From Microbacter sp. GSS18 (GTDB lineage Bacteria; Actinomycetota; Actinomycetes; Actinomycetales; Microbacteriaceae): a DNA stretch of 64,000 bases. The translations under genes and the position numbers were made by a program. The stretch lies in assembly GCA_029319145.1 (NCBI GenBank), contig CP119753.1, forward strand, positions 2,170,001 through 2,234,000, in the 5' to 3' direction. The notes beneath the pieces were generated by a model. The model made no database searches. It was not told where the DNA came from and worked only from the letters and a program-made list of their open reading frames with translations. Of this stretch, positions 23,748 to 32,800 are shown one piece after another (within the stretch, counting starts at the first letter, position 1; the number at the start of each line of letters is the position of its first letter).

Positions 23748-25166
23748 ATGGCCGCTGCACAGCCGAACGACGCAACCCCCAAGACCCTGCATTTCGGCGT
23801 CTTCGAGGTCACCGCTCCGCAGGTGGGCGGAACGTACAGCTGGCCGCATCCGCGCAGCAGCAGCATCGACTTCCTGGACCCGCAGCACTGGATCCGCATC
23901 GCCCGCGTGCTCGAGGACGCGGGCTTCGACTTCCTGTTCTTCGCCGACGGCTACGGGTACCCGATGGTCAACGGCGACGTGGACCACGTGGCGGTCGAGA
24001 AGGGCATCAACTTCTCGGGCGTCGACCCGGCGTTCATCATCCCGGTGCTCGCACAGCACACCGACACTCTCGGCTTCGTCGTGACGCAGTCGACGGGCCT
24101 CGACCACCCCGCGCAGATGGCGCGACGCTTCTCGACTCTCGATCACCTCACGGACGGTCGCATCGGCTGGAACATCGTCACCGGCGCGTCGCAGAACGCC
24201 GTCGCCGACCTCTTCGGCCACGACGAGATGGTGTCGCACGACACCCGCTACGCGATGGCGGCGGAGTACGTCGAGCTCGCCTGCCGGTTCTGGGAGCACG
24301 CGTGGGACGACGACGCCCGCGTCGCCGATCGCGAGACCGGCCTCTATGCGCGGCGAGACGGCATCCATCGCGTCGTCTACGACGGCGAGCACTACCGATC
24401 GCGCGGATACTTCGGGGCACCGCCGTCGGCGCAGCGCAGCCCCGTGCTGTTCCAGGCCGGCACCTCGCCCGCGGGCCGCGCGTTCGCGGCCGCGAACGCG
24501 GAGTGCGTGTTCGTGCAGGCGACGACCCCGGGGCGCACGGCCGCCGCGGTGGCGGACATCCGCCGTCTCGCCGCCGACGCCGGGCGCGATCCGCGCGCGC
24601 TGAAGCTCATGGTCGGCCTCACCGTCTTCGTGGGCGAGACCGAGGAGCAGGCGCGCGCCTACGAAGCCGAGTTCGACGCCATGCAGACCGACGAGATCGT
24701 CGCGTCGCTGTACGCGGGCAATACGGGCATCGACCTGCTCACCCTCGACCCCGACCGCACGCTGCACCAGGTGCTCGACGCGGGCGGCCCGATCGGGCAG
24801 ATGGGCACGAGCAACATCGAGCGCTTCCTCGGCGAGGATGCCCCGACGGTGGGCGAGATCCTCGACCAGCTGCGCGGCCGCGGCACCCGCGGGTTCCGCG
24901 TCGTCGGCGACCCGAGGCAGGTCGCCGACGCCATCGAGGAGCTCATCGACCAGACCGATCTCGACGGGTTCCTCATCGAGCCGGTCTTCCCACCGAGCGA
25001 CCTCGAGGACTTCGGGCGCCTCGTCATGCCGATCCTGCGTGAGCGCGGGCGTCTGCGCGACGGCGTGCCGGGCAACACTCTGCGGGCTCGGCTCACCGAG
25101 CGGCGGGGCAACGACCGGCTCGGCCAACAGCACCCCGTCCTTACTGCCGGGGGCATCCAGGACTGA
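23748..25166 (+). CDS. LLM-class FMNH2-dependent monooxygenase, second paralogue
   Basis: A 472-residue monooxygenase of the NtaA/SnaA/DszA group, clearly paralogous to the one at 7688: both share EDAGFDFLFFAD.YGYP, the SLDHxTxGRIGWNIVTG region and VLFQAGTSxxGRAFAA. It would use FMNH2 from the nearby reductases to oxidise a nitrogen- or sulfur-containing compound. The ATG at 23748 is in frame with the conserved LHFGVFEVTAP start; an ATG at 23735 belongs to another frame. It lies next to the flavin reductase and riboflavin kinase genes, a sensible arrangement for an FMN-hungry enzyme. The substrate is unknown. Confidence 0.88.
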   Translation: MAAAQPNDATPKTLHFGVFEVTAPQVGGTYSWPHPRSSSIDFLDPQHWIRIARVLEDAGFDFLFFADGYGYPMVNGDVDHVAVEKGINFSGVDPAFIIPVLAQHTDTLGFVVTQSTGLDHPAQMARRFSTLDHLTDGRIGWNIVTGASQNAVADLFGHDEMVSHDTRYAMAAEYVELACRFWEHAWDDDARVADRETGLYARRDGIHRVVYDGEHYRSRGYFGAPPSAQRSPVLFQAGTSPAGRAFAAANAECVFVQATTPGRTAAAVADIRRLAADAGRDPRALKLMVGLTVFVGETEEQARAYEAEFDAMQTDEIVASLYAGNTGIDLLTLDPDRTLHQVLDAGGPIGQMGTSNIERFLGEDAPTVGEILDQLRGRGTRGFRVVGDPRQVADAIEELIDQTDLDGFLIEPVFPPSDLEDFGRLVMPILRERGRLRDGVPGNTLRARLTERRGNDRLGQQHPVLTAGGIQD

Positions 25167-25625
25167 GCAGCGGCTGCGCGCCCCAGGCGCCGTAGCGGCA
25201 TCCGGGCATACCGTCCTGAGTCCAACCGTTCAGAGTGGCCGCCGACCGAACCCCAACGTGTTCGTCCGCGGGGCCACGTCAGCGACGCCTCCGCGGACGG
25301 GAGGCCCGCGCATCTTCACCGGCACGATCCGTGGCGGTCGAGTCGTCGCGCCCGGGCCCACGCTCACCGGGGTCACCTCGGGGGCGAGTTCGTCGCTCCA
25401 TTCCCCAGGCAGCTTTGCTGGCGCCGTCTCGCGTGCGACTCGAATGTGAAAGGGATGCAAAATGCCGGACCCCTCTTCGAGAGGCATTCTTGAGCGGAGG
25501 TCGACCCGTATGGTCGATTCGGCCTCCCATAAAAAGCCTATGACCTGGGAAATTAGAACTTCTTCCTACCTCCTGGTGGCGACTTTCCTCGCGTGAAGAT
25601 CATGTAAACCGTGTGTTACTGGGGT
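25167..25625. other. Intergenic stretch, becoming AT-richer to the right
   Basis: Most of a 514-bp gap. Small hairpins occur around 25475 (CCTCT-TCG-AGAGG) and 25497-25530. A possible 85-codon minus frame at 25230-25487 has no recognisable domain and no strong ribosome site. From about 25530 the GC content falls well below that of the neighbouring genes, which may mark the edge of an acquired segment. Confidence 0.4.
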
Positions 25626-25662
25626 TTGGAATGGGACTTTTGGCCCTTACATTGCATGCAAT
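25626..25662 (+). promoter_or_regulatory. Promoter with overlapping 12-bp palindromic operator
   Basis: TTGGAA (25626-25631), a 16-nt spacer and TACATT (25648-25653) form a plausible sigma-A-type promoter. The perfect palindrome ATTGCATGCAAT (25651-25662) covers the end of the -10 box and the expected transcript start. Palindromes of the TTGNATNCAA type are common operators of FadR-like GntR regulators, and such a regulator is encoded in this cluster at 34780. Binding is inference. Confidence 0.6.
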
Positions 25663-25680
25663 CCCTCGTGAAGGAGAACC

Positions 25681-27162
25681 GTGCAGACCTCACCCCCCGT
25701 CCCAACCAGCGCTGGCGCCGTGCGCGGCACCGTACGCGATCACGACACTGCCTTTCTGGGCGTGCCCTTCGCGGCTCCGCCCGTCGGAGATCTACGCTTC
25801 GCCGCGCCTGAGCGCCCCCGGCCCTGGTCCGGAACGCGGGATGCCGTTGCGTATGGTCCGACGACGACCCGCCTGTCGAAACTCATGCGGTCACCGCACG
25901 CGATCCCCGGCGACGAAACCCTCAACCTCAACGTGTTCACGCCGGATCCGAGCACCGAAGCCGGTCTGCCGGTGCTCGTGTGGATCTACGGGGGTGCGTT
26001 CATCGCGGGAAGTGCTGCCAGTCCTCTGTATGACGGCGCTCCGTTCACACGACACGGCATCGTGTTCGTCTCGATCACCCATCGCCTGGGAATGGACGGC
26101 TTTGGCGCGATCGCGGGAGCCCCCGCCAACCGCGGCATCCGGGATCAGGTCGCAGCCCTGGAGTGGGTGCGGGAGAACGTCCGCGCCTTCGGGGGCGACC
26201 CCTCACGGGTCACCGTGTGGGGCCAGTCGTCCGGCGGATCGTCGGTCATCCGCCTTCTCACTCTTCCGCAGGCCACAGGCCTGTTCTCGGCTGCGATCGC
26301 CAGCTCGCCTGGACTCGTCCAGGTCGGAGCGACCGACGCGTTCGAGATCGCCGACGAACTCGCACGCTATCTGGGAGTTTCGCCGTCGCGGCAGGGCTTG
26401 GCCGCCGTCCCGGAAGAGGACGTTCTCGACGCGCAGTTCGAGGCCTTCGGCCCAGAGTCGCCGTTCGAGACATCGGTTCGGATGTCGACCGGAGTTCCGC
26501 AGCGATTCGGTCCGATGGTCGACGGCGACTATCTCGCGGTCGACATGGAGACCGGCCTAGCGGCCGGACTGGGCAAGGATGTGCCACTGCTGACCGGCGC
26601 GACCATGGATGAGTTCACAGCTCGCATCCCCGGCGGTGAGCAGATGAACGACCTGCCACTGCATGAGGCGCTCTCACGCGCGGGCTTCGATCACTCCTCG
26701 TCCGAGGAGTACTCGCACCGCTTTCCCGGACGCTCCGCATCCTGGATCGCAGGGCATCGGATGGGGGACCGCATATTCCGCGGGTTCGCCGGGCGCATTC
26801 TCGAGCATCGGCTCGCGGCCCCGGCGCCGACCTGGGGGTACGACTTCGCCTGGTCGCCTGCCGGATCCGAGTTCGGCGCCACCCACGGCCTCGACAACCC
26901 CCTCTTCTTCGACGCCATCGAGGCCGGGATCGCCGAAGGCGTGGACGTGGCGACCGCACCCAGACACCTCGTGGACCGCATGCACTCCGACATCAGTCAC
27001 TTCGCGACCCACCACAAGGCGCCCTGGCCCGCCTACACCTCCGCGGATCGCCTCGTTCGGCGCTACGGCGAGACCACCGAGCTGGTCTCCGATCCCTTCT
27101 CCTTTGAGCGCGACGTATTGCGGCCGGAGCCGCTCACGCTGTCGTCCCCTGACCTTCCCTGA
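25681..27162 (+). CDS. Type B carboxylesterase
   Basis: A 493-residue alpha/beta-hydrolase of the carboxylesterase type B family, hydrolysing carboxylic esters. The nucleophile elbow is G181-Q182-S183-S184-G185 (usual form GESAG), the oxyanion-hole strand reads VLVWIYGGAFIAGS, and the early FLGVPFAAPPVGDLRF block is characteristic. The GTG start at 25681 follows GAAGGAGAA. It is the first gene after the promoter/operator and probably the entry enzyme of the island, freeing an acid or alcohol from an ester substrate after import, or before it if exported; no signal peptide is visible. Confidence 0.92.
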   Translation: MQTSPPVPTSAGAVRGTVRDHDTAFLGVPFAAPPVGDLRFAAPERPRPWSGTRDAVAYGPTTTRLSKLMRSPHAIPGDETLNLNVFTPDPSTEAGLPVLVWIYGGAFIAGSAASPLYDGAPFTRHGIVFVSITHRLGMDGFGAIAGAPANRGIRDQVAALEWVRENVRAFGGDPSRVTVWGQSSGGSSVIRLLTLPQATGLFSAAIASSPGLVQVGATDAFEIADELARYLGVSPSRQGLAAVPEEDVLDAQFEAFGPESPFETSVRMSTGVPQRFGPMVDGDYLAVDMETGLAAGLGKDVPLLTGATMDEFTARIPGGEQMNDLPLHEALSRAGFDHSSSEEYSHRFPGRSASWIAGHRMGDRIFRGFAGRILEHRLAAPAPTWGYDFAWSPAGSEFGATHGLDNPLFFDAIEAGIAEGVDVATAPRHLVDRMHSDISHFATHHKAPWPAYTSADRLVRRYGETTELVSDPFSFERDVLRPEPLTLSSPDLP

Positions 27163-27211
27163 CGCACCATCCCGACCCGAGCACCACCCTCACCCGAGAG
27201 AAAGGACGCTC

Positions 27212-28750
27212 ATGCGTTCCCGCATCGCCCGTGTCGCCGCAGTCATCCCTGCTGTGGCAGCACTCACCCTCGTCGGCTGCTCCAGCTCCGGCTCCGACAC
27301 ATCCGCAGCCGACACCGACGCCCCGACGTCCATCTCCGTCGCCGCGCTCACGCCGGCTACCAACTTCGATCCCCTCACGAACTGGACCGGACCGGCATAC
27401 AACTACGTCGTCACCGCGTACGAGACGCTTGTCAGCCTCGAGACCGACGGCAGCCTGACTCCCGGCATCGCGACCTCGTGGGAGTACACGTCGCCGACCG
27501 CGCTCACGATGGACATCCGCACCGACTCGGTGTTCAGCGACGGGTCCGACCTCGACATCGACCTGGTGGTGGCGAACATCGAGCGAGTTCGTGACACGCC
27601 CAGCGCGGTGCAGTCCCGGATGAACTCCATCGACACCATCACCGCCCTCGATGAGGACACCATCGAGTTCTCCCTGAATACCCCGGACCCCTCTCTGCCT
27701 GGGGCCTTCTCCGGAGCATCCGGGATGATCGTCAGTCAGGCCGCGCTCGATGACCCGGATCTGATGCTCACCGAGACTGCCGGTTCGGGTCCGTGGATGC
27801 TGACTGACAGCGTGGCAGGCAGCTCGTACACGTACGAGCTGAATCCCGAGTACACGGGTTCGCGCGAGGTCGGCTTCGACGTCATCCAGTTCGAGGTGAT
27901 CTCGGACCTCGTCGCCCAGCTCAACGCGCTGCTGGCCGGCGACGTCGACCTCGGCGTCGCGCAATGGACTCAGCGAGAGACCGCTGAGCAGAACGGAATG
28001 GCCGGCGTGGGCTTCGCAGGCAATGTCGGCGGCATCTGGCTGTTCGACCGCGATGGCGAGGTCGTCCCCGCGCTCGCCGACGTCCGTGTCCGGCAGGCCA
28101 TCAACTACGCAATCGACCGCGAGGCGCTGGGCAACGCGCTATGGAGCTCGTACCAGCGGCCGACCGCACAGGTGTTCTCCACGCAGACCTCCGGGTATGT
28201 CGAGGAACTCGACGACTACTACGCATACGACCCCGAGCGGGCGCAGGAGCTGATGGACGAGGCCGGCTACGCAGACGGGTTCACCATGCCCGTGGTCTCG
28301 CGCGCCACCTTCGGTGACAACGCCCGACTCGAGGCGACGATCCCCTACCTCGAAGCGATCGGCATCACCGTTGAACTCGTCGATAGGACCAACGACTACG
28401 ACGACGCGATCGCAAGCGGCGAGTTCGCCGCAGCGCAGTCGCAGGCCGGTATGAACGACTCGTACGTCGGGATGACGTCGCTGCTCGCAGAGAACGCCGC
28501 GCTCAACCCCTTCGGGACGACCGATCCGGAGCTGACCGAGCTGATCGAAGCGGCATCCGCCGAACTCGACCCTGAAGCGGCGGCCGACCTCTGGCAGCAG
28601 GTTTCCACATGGGTTGTCGAGGAGGCATGGTTCGCCCCGATCTCGTACTACGAGACGCACAACTTCTACAACCCGGAAGTCGTCACCGGTGTCGAGCTGA
28701 CCCCCGGCTACGCGGTCTCGATTCCGTTCACCTGGGAGCCCGTCTCCTAA
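27212..28750 (+). CDS. ABC substrate-binding lipoprotein, family 5 (Dpp/Opp type)
   Basis: A 512-residue extracellular binding protein of the peptide/nickel family. The signal peptide ends in the lipobox LTLVGC with the lipidated cysteine at residue 23, followed by a Ser/Asp linker. Family segments include YNYVVTAYETLVSLETDGSL, VxxALADVRVRQAINYAIDREAL and the closing FYNPEVVTGVELTPGY. Family 5 proteins bind peptides, but also opines, glycosides, nickel and aromatic-acid conjugates. The ATG follows GAGAAAGGA. It is the substrate receptor of the importer encoded by the next three genes. Confidence 0.93.
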   Translation: MRSRIARVAAVIPAVAALTLVGCSSSGSDTSAADTDAPTSISVAALTPATNFDPLTNWTGPAYNYVVTAYETLVSLETDGSLTPGIATSWEYTSPTALTMDIRTDSVFSDGSDLDIDLVVANIERVRDTPSAVQSRMNSIDTITALDEDTIEFSLNTPDPSLPGAFSGASGMIVSQAALDDPDLMLTETAGSGPWMLTDSVAGSSYTYELNPEYTGSREVGFDVIQFEVISDLVAQLNALLAGDVDLGVAQWTQRETAEQNGMAGVGFAGNVGGIWLFDRDGEVVPALADVRVRQAINYAIDREALGNALWSSYQRPTAQVFSTQTSGYVEELDDYYAYDPERAQELMDEAGYADGFTMPVVSRATFGDNARLEATIPYLEAIGITVELVDRTNDYDDAIASGEFAAAQSQAGMNDSYVGMTSLLAENAALNPFGTTDPELTELIEAASAELDPEAAADLWQQVSTWVVEEAWFAPISYYETHNFYNPEVVTGVELTPGYAVSIPFTWEPVS

Positions 28751-28757
28751 CCCCGCA

Positions 28758-28786
28758 CCCGGGTCGGCGCCCCACGCCGACCCGGG
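28758..28786 (+). terminator. Intra-operon 12-bp GC hairpin
   Basis: CCCGGGTCGGCG, loop CCCCA and the exact reverse complement form a very stable stem 7 nt after the binding-protein stop and 38 nt before the permease start. No U-run follows. Such structures between binding-protein and permease genes usually protect the upstream mRNA end or partly stop transcription, giving more binding protein than permease. Confidence 0.65.
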
Positions 28787-28824
28787 CCCCTCCTCCACCC
28801 CGGCTCGCCGAAGAAAGGCAGATC

Positions 28825-29766
28825 GTGACCGCTTACGTCGCACGACGGCTCGGCATCGCGGTGCTCATGGTGTTCGTCATCACCTCCCTGGCGTTCATCC
28901 TGACCGCGTTGATGCCCAACGACGTCACGTCGACCATCCTCGGACCCGACGCGACTCCCGAACAGCGCAGCGCGCTGCGCTCCGACCTGGGCCTCGACGA
29001 GCCGCTGATCTCGCGCTTCATCGGCTTCTGGGCGTCTGCGCTGACCGGCGACCTCGGATCCTCACTCATCAGCGGCCGCCCCGTCCTCGACAGCGTCACC
29101 GAGCGACTGCCCGTCACGCTGACGCTCGCCATGGGCGGGACCTTGCTCGCCGTCATCGTCGGCGTGGCCCTCGGCACGCTCGCGGCCGTGCGCGGCGGCG
29201 CAACAGACACGACCATCCGTGGGTTCGTCGGCGTCGTCGTCGCGATCCCGAACTTCTGGCTGGCGGTGCTTCTCGTGTTCGTGTTCGCCGTCACGCTCGG
29301 TCTCTTCCCCGCGACCGGCTGGACGCCGTTCCCCGACGATCCCGGCGATTGGGCGCTTCACCTCGTGCTCCCGCTGTCGGCGATCGTCGTCGGCGCGAGC
29401 GCGGGCATCGTCCGGCAGTCCCGAGTCGCGATGCTCGATGTCCTGCAGCGCGACTACATCACGACGCTGCGCTCGGTCGGTCTGCCCGAGTGGCGCATCA
29501 TCCTCGTCCACGGGCTCCGCAACGCCGCGATCCCCGTGCTCACCGTCATCGGACTCACGTTCGTGGGGCTCTTCGGCGGCGCCGTTCTCATCGAGCAGGT
29601 CTTCTCGCTTCCAGGAATCGGCCCCCTCGCAATGACGTCCGTCAGCACGGGCGACTTCCCGGTGACTCTGGGCGTCGTCATCGTGACCTCCGCGCTCATC
29701 CTGCTCATGAATCTGGCCCTCGACATCGTGTACGGCATCATCAATCCGAAAGCGAGACTCGCATGA
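28825..29766 (+). CDS. ABC transporter permease, DppB/OppB type
   Basis: A 313-residue inner-membrane permease with an amino-terminal transmembrane helix (RRLGIAVLMVFVITSLAFIL), a periplasmic segment (LRSDLGLDEPLISRFIGF), and the five-helix core with the EAA-type loop LRSVGLPEWRIILVHGLRNA. Length and layout are those of DppB/GsiC proteins. The start GTG at 28825 follows GAAAGGCAG. Its stop overlaps the next gene (ATGA at 29763). It pairs with the DppC-like half of the following fusion protein. Confidence 0.92.
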   Translation: MTAYVARRLGIAVLMVFVITSLAFILTALMPNDVTSTILGPDATPEQRSALRSDLGLDEPLISRFIGFWASALTGDLGSSLISGRPVLDSVTERLPVTLTLAMGGTLLAVIVGVALGTLAAVRGGATDTTIRGFVGVVVAIPNFWLAVLLVFVFAVTLGLFPATGWTPFPDDPGDWALHLVLPLSAIVVGASAGIVRQSRVAMLDVLQRDYITTLRSVGLPEWRIILVHGLRNAAIPVLTVIGLTFVGLFGGAVLIEQVFSLPGIGPLAMTSVSTGDFPVTLGVVIVTSALILLMNLALDIVYGIINPKARLA

Positions 29767-31724
29767 CTCGCGCAGACGTCGCTCCCGCACCGCCCGGTCT
29801 CCGCGCCCGAAGGAAGGACACCGGCTGGCGCCGCGTCAACTCCTCGCCGGCTGCGCTGACAGCTCTGCTCTTCCTCGTGGTGCTGGCTCTGGCCTGCATC
29901 TTCGCCGACATCATCGGTCTGCAGGATCCCCTGGCCCAGGACCTCACTGCGATGCGCCAGCTGCCGTCCGCGGCCCACTGGCTGGGCACTGATGACTTCG
30001 GACGGGACGTCCTCGCGCGGCTCGTCTACGGCGGGGCGGAGACACTCGGCGGCGCTGCACTCGCCGTCGCCATCGCCACAGTGATCGGCGTTCCCCTCGG
30101 GATGATCGCCGGCTTTCGCGGCGGCGCGGCCGACATGCTGATCTCGCGGATCGCCGACGTCTTCCAGGCGCTCCCTCTCATCATCGTCCTCATCGCCGTG
30201 ATCGGCGTGTTTGGAAACGACAGCACGCTCGCGATGATCACGCTCGGCGTCGCGCTCTCGGACGGGTTCATTCGCCTCGCCCGAGCGACGACTCTGGGCG
30301 TTCGCGGCAACCTCTACATCGATGCCGCCCGTGTCGCCGGCGTGGCCTCCGGGAAGACGCTCTTCCGTCACGTGCTCCCGAGCATCCGCGGTCCCCTCCT
30401 CGTTCAGATCTCGATGGCCATGGCCGGAGCCCTGCTGATTCAAGCGGGCCTCGGGTTCCTCGGGCTGGGCAGTCCGCCGCCCGCCCCGAACTGGGGAGCG
30501 ATGGTCGCGAACGCCAGCGAGCTCATCTACATCCACCCCTGGCTCCTCGTGCCCTCCGGCGCGATCCTGATCCTGTCGATACTCGCGTTCAACACGCTCG
30601 GCGACGCGCTCGCGAGCCCGCCACGGCGACGCACACGTCACCCAGCACCCGCGCACCAGCCGCACGCGGCCGATGTTCCTGCTCCCCCGCCGGCTGACGC
30701 CGCCGTGAGCGTACGAGACTGCACTGTCCGCTTCTCGGATGACGACGGCTCCTTCGCGGTCGTGCAGGGCGTCAGCTTCGATGTCCGCCGTGGGGAGGCA
30801 CTCGGAATCGTCGGCGAGTCCGGCTGCGGAAAGAGCGTGACCGCCAAGGCTCTCCTGGGGCTGGTCGCCCGAGGCGGCGAGATCTCCGGTCATGTCCGGA
30901 TCGGGGACACCGACATCGTCGGTGCTCCTGCCCGGACCGTGCGCCGCCTTCGGGGGACGCGCATCGCGCTGATCTCGCAGGAGCCGATGTCGGCCTTGGA
31001 TCCGACCTTCACGATCGGCAGCCAGCTGCGCGAATCGATCCGTCAACACACCTCGCTCACACGGCGACGCGACGTCGAAGCGCGCGCGATCGAACTGCTG
31101 TCGATGGTCGGCATTCCCGACCCGGAGCAGGCCGCCGGGAGCTACACCTTCCAGATCTCCGGAGGAATGGCGCAGCGCGCCGCGATCGCGCTCGCGCTGA
31201 CCGGGGAGCCCGAGGTCCTCGTCGCCGACGAGCCGACCACCGCGCTGGACGTCACCGTTCAGGCGGAGATCCTGGATCTGCTGCATGACCTCCGTCAGCG
31301 GCTCGGCATGGCGTTGGTGATCGTCACCCACGACTTCGGTGTCGTCGCCGACTCCTGCGACCGCGCGATCGTGATGTACGCGGGCCAGATCGTCGAATCT
31401 GCAGAGGTCGAGGCACTGATCGAGGAACCCCAGCACCCGTACACACGGGCGCTCCTTGCCGCGATCCCGTCGCTGGCCGAGCGCGGTGTCGCGATGGAGA
31501 CGATTCCCGGAGTCGTGCCGGCTCCGCGGCAGTGGGGGACCGGATGCCGGTTCGCCGAACGCTGCTCCTTCGCCACGCCGGACTGCCGCACCGCCTCGGT
31601 CCCCTTGACGGCGACAGACGAGCGAACGGTCCGCTGTGTTCGCACCGCGGAGCTGTCGCGGAAGCTTCCGCAGCCTGAGCTGGCCCTGGCGTCGTCGGCG
31701 CCGGCCGAGAGGAGCGCATCATGA
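29763..31724 (+). CDS. DppC-DppD fusion: ABC permease joined to ATPase
   Basis: A 653-residue fusion. Residues 1-~285 form a DppC-type permease: a first helix, the GTDDFGRDVLARLVYGG motif, and the EAA loop in DAARVAGVASGKTLFRHVLPS. A Pro/Ala/His-rich linker (~285-315) leads to a DppD-type ATPase with Walker A from G351 (GESGCGKS), QISGGMAQR, Walker B VLVADEPTTALDV, and the carboxy-terminal oligopeptide-transporter region CRFAERCSFATPDC with its cysteine cluster. Such fusions occur in actinobacteria and rhizobia. It overlaps both neighbours by 4 nt. Confidence 0.92.
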   Translation: MTRADVAPAPPGLRARRKDTGWRRVNSSPAALTALLFLVVLALACIFADIIGLQDPLAQDLTAMRQLPSAAHWLGTDDFGRDVLARLVYGGAETLGGAALAVAIATVIGVPLGMIAGFRGGAADMLISRIADVFQALPLIIVLIAVIGVFGNDSTLAMITLGVALSDGFIRLARATTLGVRGNLYIDAARVAGVASGKTLFRHVLPSIRGPLLVQISMAMAGALLIQAGLGFLGLGSPPPAPNWGAMVANASELIYIHPWLLVPSGAILILSILAFNTLGDALASPPRRRTRHPAPAHQPHAADVPAPPPADAAVSVRDCTVRFSDDDGSFAVVQGVSFDVRRGEALGIVGESGCGKSVTAKALLGLVARGGEISGHVRIGDTDIVGAPARTVRRLRGTRIALISQEPMSALDPTFTIGSQLRESIRQHTSLTRRRDVEARAIELLSMVGIPDPEQAAGSYTFQISGGMAQRAAIALALTGEPEVLVADEPTTALDVTVQAEILDLLHDLRQRLGMALVIVTHDFGVVADSCDRAIVMYAGQIVESAEVEALIEEPQHPYTRALLAAIPSLAERGVAMETIPGVVPAPRQWGTGCRFAERCSFATPDCRTASVPLTATDERTVRCVRTAELSRKLPQPELALASSAPAERSAS

Positions 31725-32770
31725 CCGAGGAACTCCTCAGCATCACGGGTCTCGAGGTGCGTTTCCGGCATCCGCGTGACCGCCGGCGCGTCATCCACGC
31801 GGTCGACGACATCGACATCAGGGTGCGTCGTGGGGAGGTCGTTGGCCTCGTCGGAGAATCCGGGTCCGGAAAGAGCACGATCGGCCGCTGCGTGCTCGGC
31901 CTCGAGCAGCCGCAGTCCGGCTCGATCGTGTTCGACGGGATCGAGCTGACCTCGCACGGTCGGCTGCGCAGCCGACGCGAACTCGCCTCGAATCTCCAGG
32001 TGGTCTTCCAAGACCCATACAGCTCACTGAACCCTCATCGGACGATCGGTCAGGCGCTCGCCGAGCCCTTCCTCGAGCGGAATCCGAGCATGCGAAGTGA
32101 TGCGGACGAGAAGGCACGCATGGTGCTCAGCCAGGTCGGGCTCCCGTCGGAAGCCCTCGACCGCTACCCCAGCCAGTTCTCGGGTGGGCAACGCCAGCGG
32201 ATCGGCATCGCGCGCGCCCTCATGCTCGACCCGAGCCTCATCATCTGCGACGAGGCGGTCAGCGCCCTGGATCTGTCCACGCAGGCTCAGGTGCTCAACC
32301 TCCTGCGTGAGCTCTCGCGCGACCGCGGTCTGGCGTACCTGTTCATCGCACACGACCTCGATGTCGTGCGGTACATCGCCGACCGCACCGTCGTGCTGTA
32401 CCGCGGCCGGATCATGGAGGAGGGCCCCTCCGATGCGATCCACGATGCGCCACTGCATCCGTACACCGCGGCGCTCCTCGAGTCCGCGCCGATCGTGGAC
32501 CCGGCTGCGCAACGAGCCAAGCGGGAGGCACGAGCAGGCCGCGCGGCGAGCAAGCCCTCTGGACCCGCCACGGGCCACGCAGGGTGCCCATTCGCCGCAC
32601 GCTGTCCTGTCGTCGAGGAGGTGTGCGCTGTCGCGCGACCGCGCGACTCCCGGGTGGGCGACCGGACCGTCGCATGCCATCGCTACGACCCCGATTCGTC
32701 GTACCCCGCAGAGTCTGGCCTGAGCCCCGCAACAGCAGGCCCCTCGCGAACCCCCGCCTCCGCGGGCTGA
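31721..32770 (+). CDS. ABC transporter ATPase, DppF/OppF type
   Basis: A 349-residue second ATPase of the importer. Walker A starts at G45 (GESGSGKST); QFSGGQRQR is the signature, LIICDEAVSALDL Walker B, and the carboxy-terminal CPFAARCPVVEEVC cysteine cluster is typical of this family. Together with the lipoprotein, permease and permease-ATPase fusion it completes a family 5 ABC importer. It is translationally coupled to the fusion gene and followed after 30 nt by the isomerase-like gene. Confidence 0.93.
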   Translation: MTEELLSITGLEVRFRHPRDRRRVIHAVDDIDIRVRRGEVVGLVGESGSGKSTIGRCVLGLEQPQSGSIVFDGIELTSHGRLRSRRELASNLQVVFQDPYSSLNPHRTIGQALAEPFLERNPSMRSDADEKARMVLSQVGLPSEALDRYPSQFSGGQRQRIGIARALMLDPSLIICDEAVSALDLSTQAQVLNLLRELSRDRGLAYLFIAHDLDVVRYIADRTVVLYRGRIMEEGPSDAIHDAPLHPYTAALLESAPIVDPAAQRAKREARAGRAASKPSGPATGHAGCPFAARCPVVEEVCAVARPRDSRVGDRTVACHRYDPDSSYPAESGLSPATAGPSRTPASAG

Positions 32771-32800
32771 CCCGAACGCGAAACTGGAAAGGAATCCGCC

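Noticed and set aside
25230..25487. 85-codon minus-strand gene
   Set aside because: No recognised domain, no convincing ribosome site, and the plus frame opposite is equally open; kept only as a note in the intergenic entry.
29454..31436. A 660-codon minus-strand frame opposite the Dpp genes
   Set aside because: Antisense shadow of a clearly recognisable permease-ATPase fusion.
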